DNA from: Saprolegnia diclina VS20
Lineage: Eukaryota > Oomycota > Saprolegniomycetes > Saprolegniales > Saprolegniaceae
Assembly: GCF_000281045.1 (NCBI RefSeq)
Contig: NW_008246084.1
Location: 711,869 to 775,868, forward strand
Length of the DNA stretch: 64,000 nucleotides
Reading direction: 5' to 3'
A program made the position numbers and the translations under genes. Below the pieces are notes generated by a model. It saw nothing but the letters and a program-made list of their open reading frames with translations, was not told the origin of the DNA and did not search any database. Within the stretch, counting starts at the first letter, position 1. The number at the start of each line of letters is the position of its first letter. Positions 46,101 through 56,120 of the stretch are shown piece by piece.

Positions 46101-46875
46101 CAACCTCGTCGACCCGGACGGACCGTTGGGCCTCGCGTCGTTTTACCCAATCGAGTCGAACGCTGCGCCGAGCTACAAGCGCGAAGCCGACTACTTTGCG
46201 CGGGGCCTCTTTCAGCAAGCGCCGGCGCTGCGCCGACTCGTTCTGGAAGCATTTACGCACGAAATTGTGTCGAGCCGCCTTCACGCGCTCGTGGGGTCGG
46301 AGGACTGGATTCCGCTCTTGCAACTGCTGTGGACCTGCAGTTCGCAGGCGACGACGCTTGGGACGGCGCGGGAGTTTACGTGCAGCTTGCAGCTTTGCGT
46401 CGAACACCTCGTGTCGCACTTGACGTGGCCCGACCCGCCCGTCTTTTCACCGCTCACGTACGTCCCTCTGTCTTGTTTCGTGGTCAAAACTAAGGTACAA
46501 TCGTATAGGTCGGTGCTGCATCGCCAACTTCTCGGGTTTGCACTCAACTGCATGGCCCTCCCTCGGGACGAGACGCTGCCCGATACGTTCGACCTGAGCT
46601 TACACATGCTTGTGCTACGGGGTGTGCAGCTGCACGGTGCGCTGCAGATGCCGCCAACGCCACTGTCGACGCAGACCACAGCAGCCTTTGAGCGCCTCCA
46701 GACGCAGCTGACGCGGGACCACGGGTTTCGCTTCCGGTTGTCGCCCCCTGTGCTAGGGTCGAGCGCCGGCAGTGGCATCAATGCATTCCGCGCGCAAGGC
46801 GACCTCCTTATCGGTGTCAACGCGCTCCTCGCGGCGGCCAAACGCTCCTCCCGGTTCGCGCACCAAGTCGTCTAG
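40159..46875 (+). CDS. Large (about 2055 aa) probable chromatin-associated helical protein, function unknown
   Basis: Twelve exons: 40159-41400, 41447-41545, 41600-42580, 42629-42739, 42803-43386, 43431-43606, 43659-43927, 43976-44218, 44265-44595, 44649-45991, 46036-46457, 46509-46875; introns of 44-63 bp. Residues 70-126 form a Tudor-like small barrel (GDLVEVETRTWPGINKIGGAARV), seen in chromatin proteins. A long acidic, Ser- and basic-rich disordered part with nuclear-localisation-like clusters (RRQKRAKKRRY) follows. The C-terminal 1000 or so residues are Leu-rich and helical, like an alpha-solenoid (WALVGFLLSSMDALP, KRDVGYYAKEILRFCNNELEYDSLALHALWLLARGL). The layout recalls Mus7/MMS22-type replication-repair scaffolds, but I cannot confirm that. 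Exon 7 is oddly Cys-rich and the donor at 43387 was chosen by frame, so that part is least certain. Confidence 0.7.
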
Positions 46876-46989
46876 TCAATATAGTTGGTCGATTCCACAC
46901 ATTAATTAGACCACTCGTCCGCCGTTGATGTCGCTCGTCTTTAGCTCGCGTAACGGTGAAACTGGCTGGGACTTGAGCTTTGGACGACG

Positions 46990-48324
46990 ATGCCGCTGCA
47001 GTCGAGACAGTACGAGGTACGTGGCAGGCCGGCGAGGTCGCCGACTTGTGACGTGGCGTCCTAGGAGCGCATTGTGAAGCTCGAGCAGTCGCTCGAGATG
47101 GCGCGCTTGCGCTACCAGTGTACGCCTCCGCCATCTACTCACGACAATGAACCTCAAACTCAATTTGCGAGTAGCTCAAGCAGGCCGCATCAAGTAGACT
47201 GAATGGAGCGTGCAACTCGGCAACACGTGGTATAGGACGCTCGAAGCCGAAAACACAAAGCTCCATGAAGACATTGCCACTGAGCGCGCCGAGCGGTGGG
47301 TTTGGTTCTTGTTGGTGACGTTGTTGACGTTACTGCAGCGAGACGCTCATGAAGAACCGGCAAGTGAACGTGCTTTTGGAGGCGCTCCAGGAAGAGCGCA
47401 CGCAGCGCCTCGTGGACCTCGAAGCCGCGCACCTCCGCGAGCGCGAGCTCCGTGCCCTCGCCACCGAAGCCGTACGACCTACGCCTCATTGCATAGGGTT
47501 GACGCTCACGTGATAGACGGTCGCGACCAAAGGTGCTCTCTTGGCGCAGGAGGAGGCGAGTCACAGTCGCGCCGAGATCAACGGCCTTCGCGCGACCGTG
47601 CGTTGCAGTACAAAGCTTCTCCATGTTTGTTATGACATATTTGAGTACTCGGCGATGTTCAATATTGTCTATAGACGTCGGAAAAAGAGTATCTCGCCAT
47701 GCACAAGGAGCTCGAGACCACACAACTGCAGCTCCTTGAGACGCGACGGTAGCGCACCTTTGTCATTGGCCGCGCAATCAACATGGTGGGCATTGGTGTA
47801 GAAAGCTGATTGCGTCGACGAATGACGTGGCAGTCTGGACGGACCGGTACAACCAAGCGATGGTTGATCTGCACATGGCCCAAATGAAGCTCACGCAAAG
47901 CACGATCGGTAGTCCAGGTGGTTGGACACATTGACCTACTAATGGATTTTTAGGGGCGAGCGCCAAGGAGTCGGCGCTCATGGTACCCACTATTGACAAT
48001 ATTTTCCGTCGTTTACACGTGGCATTGCGTAGCGCGGGTACGGTGTTGTGTTTGCCGAAGCCGACGGCGAAGCAGTCAACATTCAGCGCAACCCATTTCA
48101 CTGCGTCAAAAAAGGTGGCCTCGACAATAAGTGCTGAGAGTCATGTATTGCAAGGAACGGCCAAGTGGAACGGAGCACGCGACGACAGAGCCCTTGCGCA
48201 TATCAACCTGCTGCGCGAGCGCGGCCAGCTACCTCCGCCGTCAACGCTGCATGAGATTGCTCTAAACAAGACTCACTCGGCGCCGGGCGAGTTAGGACAA
48301 GCCAAACCTTCGTTCGGCAGTTAG
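46990..48324 (+). CDS. Nine-exon coiled-coil protein
   Basis: Exons 46990-47016, 47065-47119, 47175-47193, 47236-47295, 47339-47471, 47517-47597, 47675-47748, 47802-47908 and 47954-48324; 308 residues with every phase closing. Exon 3 is only 19 bp. The first 200 residues are a nearly continuous coiled coil (YEERIVKLEQSLEMARLRYQ, IKTLEAENTKLHEDIATERAERE, LLEALQEERTQRLVDLEAAHLRERE, EYLAMHKELETTQLQLLETR). The C-terminal third is basic and less ordered. No catalytic domain. Such proteins in flagellated protists are often cytoskeletal or axonemal, which is a guess here. No single exon exceeds about 370 bp, so an ORF search would miss the gene. Confidence 0.68.
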
Positions 48325-49863
48325 TTGGCACTCGTGAGCTCATCAAGAGTTGGCGTAGATCACATCGTCGGCCTCGTCCCAAGGTCGAGAGTACGCGGTA
48401 CAGAGCTGTCCAAACCAAGATAAGACTAAGTGGTGTAGGGACACGAATGGCTCAAAATTTCTGGGCTACGGTCTCGGGCTGCTCAAGAAGGACCACATCG
48501 TCGCTGCGGACACCTCATTCTCCAACAACGTCCACTAACGTCGTTTAAGATATTTAAGTCTCAGTGGCTCGCTTGTATCGCTTCGTACGCGAGTGGCTTG
48601 TTCCTGTTGAACGGGTGAGCTGCTTGGCGCCGTCGATAGTCCTCCGTGTCGGTGGTCATTGAGAACATCTCATCTGCTACAGCATGTACGACAAAACGCT
48701 GAACTCCTACGGTTCCCTTCGGAGGTGATCAGTCCCATGCCATGGGACAGGGGATGTCATATTGTCGTCATGCTCCTCGAGGTCGACCTTGGGGTGCCGA
48801 GCTGGATCATGAGTGCGAGTTGCAGGCCAACCGCGCGTGGAATTTCTCCCGTCATAATTCTGACGTAGCGTCATAATGCTGACGTCGTGCGCTGGGTAGG
48901 ACATATCAAACCATGCAATGTGATCTAACCCTTACTCGGCAAGCTTAGGAGAAGGCGTCAAGACTGCGGTCGAAAAAAATCATGCGCTTTCATGCGCTTC
49001 CGAACAGTAAATGTATAAAGAAGGGCATTGCACTGTGTCGCTGGCCAAGGAGTGGTCGCTGCAGTCTTCGAGTTCTCTGGAGAGAAGGTACTAGTACAGT
49101 TAACCCCTGAGTTAACCCAGTGTGGCCAAGAGTGTGCGCAAGTCGACTTGCGATTGGAATGGCGCTGCAGAGGCGGCGTCAAATCCTTCTCCCATACTGT
49201 CTCTATTCTTACATATATTTCATTACTGTCTCAGTACGATCATAAAGTCAAATACGAAATTATAATACCTGTGAGCGCTGTGTATTTTAATACAGAGATA
49301 ATAAAGAGACCATTTTGAAACCTGTGTTTCCGGGATCCGGATAGTGAAGAAATCCAGTAATGACTGCAGGGACTTTTATCCAATCCCTTCGAAAGAAAGC
49401 AACGTGCCTCCGCTTGATTGGCTCATTTGGCGAGGTAGTGTACTACATGAAAACGTATCTTGGTGCGATAACGAGCTCCAAGGGAATGCTGGAGAGAATC
49501 GCGGCGTGCTAGGATTAGATGCGCATTTGCGTATCTGCAGTATATAGTGTACAGTCCAGTCCATCAACTCTTCTCCTCCAAGGTAACTCGGGAGGTGGAT
49601 TTGCTCTCTGATGCGCTGGCAAGAGCGGTGTCGATGGCAAAGCTCAGTATTTCGCTGTTTTTGACCAATTGGATGCGAGATTGAGCTAATCGCGGCACAC
49701 CATTGGTGCGTTTCCAGCAACGAGCTGGCCGTTGCTTACTGCAGCATCCGGATATTAGTCACAGGCCGCCGGATACTGAAAGATTAAAAACTGCCAGGGA
49801 TGTTTTCGCAACACCCAAAAAACCAACCACAGACGACCTAATCCCGCCAAGTAGCAGCGAGCC
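48325..49863. other. Intergenic, 1.5 kb
   Basis: No convincing gene. One possible orphan last exon at 48439-48538 follows a GTGTAG acceptor and reads about 32 residues (SKFLGYGLGLLKKDHIVA) to a TAA, but I could not find its upstream exon. AT-rich towards 49200-49300. Confidence 0.4.
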
Positions 49864-52800
49864 ATGGACCCCCAGCCATCGACGCCGACGACGACCGTGC
49901 CATCATCGCCACAGGCAGCGAGCCCACGGCCGTCTTTGGAGGGCGCCGCCGAGACAGGCGGACCGGAGGCTGCGTCGAGCCCGCGCCTCTCGCGCGCAGG
50001 ATCGCGCGCGTCGAGCTTCCCACCGAGCTCGCCCGTGGCCGCTGAGGCGACACCATCGCCAGCATCGCCGCGCGATGTGTCGCTCCGCAAGGCGACAAGC
50101 TTCTCTCGCCGCTCAAGCGTCGCTATCGAGGACACGACGCCCAAGTACGAGCATCCGTCGGTTCCTGCCGCACTGCGCAAGGCGTATGCTGACGGCGAGC
50201 AAAGCAGCGTCTTCCAGGTACAGCACTATCTTGCATCTCGACGACTTATCGATGGCTGCTGCTAGTTTGTCGATCAAGAGGGCAAGCACAGTGACGATGA
50301 CGTCAAGCAGCTCGTGCACGACGTACATCGTCTCCGTTGTCTAGTCTGCGCTAAGACGAGTTTTGTAGCTCGAGTCGCTGGACGTGGCGTATATCAAGAA
50401 GATCTACACCGAGTCGCTTCTCTTTGACAAGGCCGCGCAGGCGTCGCTGACCAACTGCTCGATCTCGCCTCTCGACGAATTCGACTCGCTCCTCACGTCG
50501 CCGACCGAGACCATCGACACGTGGCGCGCCGCCGGCTACGAGGCCATCAACCGCGGCGAGGTCGCCGCCATGGTGCTCGCGGGCGGCCAAGGCACGCGCC
50601 TCGGCTTTGACGGCCCGAAGGGCATGTTTGACATTGGTCTCCTCTCGAAAAAGTCGCTGTTTCAGCTCTTTTGCGAGCGCCTTCTCAAGCTCCAATCGAA
50701 CGCCAAGCAGTTTGGCCACCTTCCGAACGAGCCAACGATTCCGCTCTATGTCATGACGAGCGAGATGAACCACGCGGCGACGACTCTCTTTTTCGAGACC
50801 AACACCTACTTTGGCTTGGTTCCGAGCCAAGTCATCTTCTTTCCCCAAGGTACGCTGCCGTGTCTCACCAAGACGGGCCACATCATGCTCGAGACGCCGA
50901 CCAAAGTCGCGCGCGCGTCGGACGGCAACGGCGGCGTCTTTGTCGCGATGCGCAAGCACGGCGTGCTCCAAAACATGCTGGACCGCGGGCTCAAGCATCT
51001 GCACGTTTTCTCGGTCGACAATGCGCTCACCAAGGTCGCGGACCCGGTTTTCATTGGCTATTGCTCGACCAAGAAGACGGATGTCGGCAACAAGGTGGTG
51101 TGGAAGACCGCGCCGGACGAGAAGGTTGGCGTCGTCGCCAAGAAGAACGACAAGTACTGCGTTGTCGAGTACAGCGAGCTCGATGCCGCCAACGCCGTGC
51201 TCGTCGACGACGTCTCGGGCAAGCTCGCGTTTGGCGCCGGCAACATTTGCAACCACTACTTTAGCGTGTACGTGCTATGCGATGGACTTGGTGGATTGAT
51301 AGATTGATATTAGGCCGTTTTTGCACCGCGTGCTCACGACCGTGGACTTGCCGTTCCACATTGCGATGAAGAACATCCCGGCGGTCGCGCTCGACGCACG
51401 CGACAAGAAGACGCTGCCGGGAATGAAGCTCGAAGCGTTCATTTTCGACATTTTTGAGTACGCGTCGTCCATGGCGGTCCTCGAAGTCGCGCGCGAAGAC
51501 GAGTTTGCGCCCGTCAAGAACGCCAATGGATCGCAGCTCTCGGGCTACACGGCCGACTCGCCCGAGTCGGCGAAGTTTCTTCTCTCGGCGCAAGCCAAGC
51601 GGTGGGTCGAGGCCCAAGGCGGTGATTTCTCGTTGCACCTCATCACGAAGGGCTCGGTCCTCAAGCGCGGTCAGCGCATGAAGCGCTGGACGCCGCGCGT
51701 GTTGGAGTTCAACGCCGCCACCAACACGGTGCGCACGTACAAGGCTGAGAAGCCGGGCAAAGCCAAAACGTCGAGCGTGGTTTCGTGCCAGCCGTACGCA
51801 AAGGACGTCGACAGCTTTGTGTGCCAGCTCGGGAATGGCAAGCGGCTCAAGCTCAAGTGCGATTCGGCCGACGCGCAAGCGCACTGGATCGCGCTTGTCC
51901 AAGAAGCGCTGCGTCCGGACGTTGCCAACACGCGGCTCTGCGAGGTCTCGCCGCTCGTCTCGTACGAGGGCGAAGACCTGTCGCATCTCGCCAAGCGCCC
52001 GTGCACGCTGCCGTTCTACCTGTCGGAGGTCAACAACCGCCGTCTCAGCCAGCGCGCCATGTCGGTCGACGAGTACGTCTCGACGTCGTCCATGAAGACG
52101 ATGGTCGTCAAGCCGGCCAACAAGATTGCGATCGTATACGAGCCGATGCCCGAGATTGCCGAGGCCGACGACGTCCTGATCGATACCAAGTTTGTGGCGA
52201 TATCGCCGCTCGATGTCGACCGCATTGCTCAAAGCTCGGACGCCAAGTACATGCCGGGCTACTCGCTCGCCGGTGTGGTCCAAGCCGTCGGGTCCAACGT
52301 CACGTCCGTGCGCGTGGGCGACCGCGTCTGCGCCTACGTGCCGACGGGTGGTGTCTTTTGCGAGTTTGCCAAGCTCAACGCTGCCACCGACTGCATTGCG
52401 TCCGTGCCGCTGAGCATGCCGTTAGACCTCGCCAGTCACGTGCCGTCGACGGCCTTGCTCGCGACGGCGTTCGCGACGGCGGTCCAGCCCAGCGACCGCG
52501 TTGCTATCGTCGCCAACCACGGCGACATTGGGTATCTCGATCCTCGTCTTCTCGCGCTTGCCCGAATTTACTTTATTTTCACTAGGTACATTGTGGCGCA
52601 GCTTGCGTCGGCCCGGGGCGCCGACTGGATCGGTGTCGTGTCGGCGTACCCAGAGAAATTTACGGGCCTGGACCTCGCCGTCTTCAAGTCGATGACCGAG
52701 GTGAATGCGGCGTGCGCCAAAGCCAACGCCGGTAGCACACCCAACGTGGTCCTCGATGTCGCCAAGTGCGTGGCGACGGCGCTGGCCCTGCCGCCGACGT

Positions 52801-55800
52801 TCACGTCCACGCAGCTGGTGGACGTCATTGACGCCATTGCCAGCGACACGCTGCACTTCCCGTCGAAGCTCGTGACGGAAAAGCCGTTCGATTTTTTCCT
52901 GGACGCGAGTCCCGCGCTGCTCTCGAGTGCGCACGTGAGCGTCGCGCTGCGTCTGACGCCGCCCAAACTGCCGGACGACCTCATTCGCCGCCTCGAGGAA
53001 GCCAAGCAGGACCAAGTGCTCAAGGTACGCGACATGCGCTTGTGGGATATGTGAGATCGTATGCGTAGTTTTACCGTAACAATCTGCTCTCGCACAAGGA
53101 AATCGACCAGCTCAACCACGATGTACGATCCTCTCTTATGTCTGCGTCTCTCTCATATCGATGGTAGCTCGAGTTTCTCGACTTTGACCACCTCGCGTCA
53201 ATCTTCAAGACGTCGATGACCAACAACCATGCGCCGACGGGCGTGCTCGAGCCGCTCGACACGGCCGACGCCGTCACGTCGACGCCGGACGAGCTCCTCG
53301 AACAGTGGGCCGCGACCGGTATCTCTGCGATCGCGCACAACCAAGTGGCTGCGCTTGTGCTGAGCGGCGGCCAGGGCACGCGGCTCGGCTTCTCGGGCCC
53401 GAAAGGCATGTACAACATCGGCCTTCCGTCCGGCAAGTCGCTCTTCCAGCTCTTTGCCGAGCGCATCGTCCGCCTGCAAGCGCTCGCGGCGCAAGCGGTT
53501 CCCGACGCGACGCAAGCGATTCGGCTGCCGTTCTACGTCATGACGTCGGCCATGAACCACGACACGACCGTCGTCTTCTTCAAGCAGCACAGCTACTTTG
53601 GCCTGGACCCGGCCCAGGTTTTCTTTTTCCCGCAAGGCACGCTTCCGTGCTTCACCACCGACGGCAAGCTCATGCTCGAAAGCGCGGGCAAGCTCGCGAC
53701 CGCCTCGGATGGCAATGGCGGCATCTACACGGCGCTCGCCAAGTCAGGTGCGCTCCGTCGTATGGAAGAGAGCGGCGTGCAGTACGTGCATGTCTTCTCG
53801 GTCGACAACGCCATGTGCAAGGTCGCCGATCCGCTCTTCATGGGCTACTGCATCGAGAAGGAAGCCGACTGCGGCAATAAGGTCGTCTGGAAGGCGCGTC
53901 CGGACGAGAGCGTCGGTATCGTCGCCAAGCGCAGCGGTCACTACTGCGTCGTCGAGTACAGCGAGATGGACACGGCGACGAGCGAGCTCCGCGATCCGAA
54001 GACCAAAGAGCTCTTGTTTGGGGCAGCCAACATTTGCAACCATTTTTACACCTTGTACAGACTTGGATCGGCACGGTGGTCGCCTCATGTGTCTCCTGCT
54101 GTAGAGCGTTCCTTCGGGACGTTGTCCTGCCCAACATGAGTCTGCAGTACCACGTGGCACACAAGAAGATCCCGATGGCCGACGAGACGGGCGCGACCGT
54201 GACGCCGAGTACCAACTCGGGCGTCAAGCTTGAGTCGTTTATCTTTGACGTCTTCCCGCTCTCGAAGCGCATGGCCGTGCTCTCGGCGCCGCGCGACGAC
54301 GAGTTTGCGCCAGTCAAGAACGCACCCGGCAACCCCGTCGACTCGCCCGACTCGGCGCGCGCGATGCTCTGCGACCAAGCCAAGCGTTGGCTCACGCCGC
54401 TCGTGCGCCGCCCCGAGATGCTGTTGTCGCTGGCCTTTGTCGAGATCTCGCCGCTTGTCTCGTTTGCGGGCGAAAATCTCGAGGCGTACGTCGACGCACT
54501 CACGCCGACGACCACCGTCTTGACGCTCGACACTAAGGACGTCGCCGCCAGTGCCCACTGCGTGCCCACTGCGCTGCGGCATACTCTCCACGAGTTCAAC
54601 CAAGCACACGTGCTTCGGTTCATCGACAATGGGACGATCTCGCGCTACGACGCCGCGCTCTTGCTCCAGGACCTTGCGTCGATCGATTTCGAGCACCTCT
54701 CGCGGAGCTTTGAGGCTAGCATGGCACCCGCCGCCACGGACGTCGGCGTTCTAGAGCCATTGACCACCGAGGTCGACGTGCTCGAGAGCTCGAGCGACAA
54801 GGCTGCATGGCGCGAGACGGGCTTGGACGCGATCCGGAAGGGGCAGGTCGCAGCGCTCGTCCTCGCCGGCGGCCAGGGCACGCGGCTTGGCTTTGACGGG
54901 CCGAAGGGCTTGTACGACATTGGTTTGCCGTCGCACACGTCGCTCTTTGCGCTCTTTGCCAAGCGGCTGCGCAAGCTGGAGCTGCTCACGAACGGCCGCA
55001 TACCGTTCTACGTGCTCACGAGCGGCCTCAACCACGAAGCGACGGTCACCTACTTTGAGCAGCAGTTGTACTTTGGCTTGTCGCCGAGTCAGGTCGTGTT
55101 TTGCCCGCAAGGCACTCTGCCGTGCTTGACAAACAGTGGTCAGCTCATGCTTGCGAGTCACGGCGCGTTGGCCCGCGCGCCGGACGGCAACGGCGGCGTC
55201 TACCGCGCGCTGCAGCTCAGCGGCGCGATCAACGACTTGCAAGCGCGCGGCGTGCAGTTCCTCCACGTCTTTTCCGTCGACAATGCGCTCTGCAAGGTCG
55301 CGGACCCGACGTTCATGGGCTACTGCATTGCGAAGGAAGCCGACTGCGGCAACAAGGTCGTCTGGAAGGCGCGCCCGGACGAGAGCGTTGGCGTCGTCGC
55401 CAAGCGCGGCGGCCGCTACTGCGTCGTCGAGTACAGCGAGATGGACAAGGCGACGAGCGAGCTCCGCGATGCGGCGAGTGGCCAGCTTCTCTACGGCGCG
55501 GCCAACATTTGCAACCACTTTTACTCCATGTCGCTATCCTTATCCAAGCACGACAGGACGGCTCATGCAGATGATGTAGGGAGTTTCTCCAGCGCTGCTG
55601 CAGCGGCGAGCACATGAACACGTACCACGTGGCGCACAAGAAGATCCCGCACGTCGACTTGGCGACCGGGCGTGTCGTCGACAAGCCGTCGACCAACACG
55701 GGCATCAAGCTCGAAGCGTTCATTTTCGACGTGTTTGGCCTCGCGACCAAGATGCAGATCCTGGCGGCGACACGCGAGACCGAATTTGCGCCCGTCAAGA

Positions 55801-56120
55801 ACGCGCCGGGCGCGGCCGTCGACTCGCCCGACACGGCGCGGACCATGATCTCGGAAAGAAGCAAGGCGTGGGTGGTGGCGGCCGGCGGCTCATTTACCAA
55901 CGCGGATGGCCTCTGTGAGATTGACCCGCTCGTGTCCTATGACGGTGAAGGTCTCGAGAGCTACGTGCAGGCGCCGCTGACGCTGCCGCTGTACGTGACG
56001 CTGCCAACAACCAAGGCCCGCGCCAGCTCCATCTCCAAGCCGCGCCCGAGCTTCTCGGGCCAGCCGACCGGCAGTGACGAGGCCAAGCCCAAGAAGAAGG
56101 ACAAGTGCGCCATCATGTAA
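49864..56120 (+). CDS. Triple UDP-N-acetylhexosamine pyrophosphorylase fusion with PH, MDR and CaaX
   Basis: Nine exons: 49864-50217, 50266-50322, 50369-51267, 51314-52531, 52586-53024, 53069-53122, 53168-54054, 54105-55529, 55580-56120; introns 44-54 bp; 1957 residues. UAP1-type enzymes make UDP-GlcNAc from UTP and GlcNAc-1-phosphate. Layout: Ser/Pro-rich start (1-115); UAP module 1 (about 119-665) with GGQGTRLG at 209, PVKN, and a PH domain (about 548-635) inserted before its SPLVSY end; zinc-less MDR/quinone-oxidoreductase-like domain (about 697-989); UAP module 2 (990-1430), GGQGTRLG at 1074; UAP module 3 (about 1470-1910), GGQGTRLG at 1558; tail ending KPKKKDKCAIM, a polybasic farnesylation box. 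All modules keep VFSVDNA, GYC, NHY/F and PVKN, so all may be active. No stop or polyadenylation-like break lies between modules. A single gene is inferred from phase closure. Confidence 0.88.

Noticed and set aside
50351..52283. Two 300-residue minus-strand frames opposite the pyrophosphorylase gene
   Set aside because: Same antisense effect: Arg/Val/Glu-rich sequence mirroring conserved coding sequence on the plus strand.
49864..56120. Three separate tandem pyrophosphorylase genes
   Set aside because: No stop codon, start context or intergenic spacer lies between modules; module 2 ends and module 3 begins inside one uninterrupted exon (54105-55529).
23354..56120. Functional link between the Rab geranylgeranyltransferase gene and the CaaX-bearing enzyme
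   Set aside because: GGTase-II acts on Rab C-termini with REP, not on CaaX boxes, and the genes are 26 kb apart with unrelated genes between.
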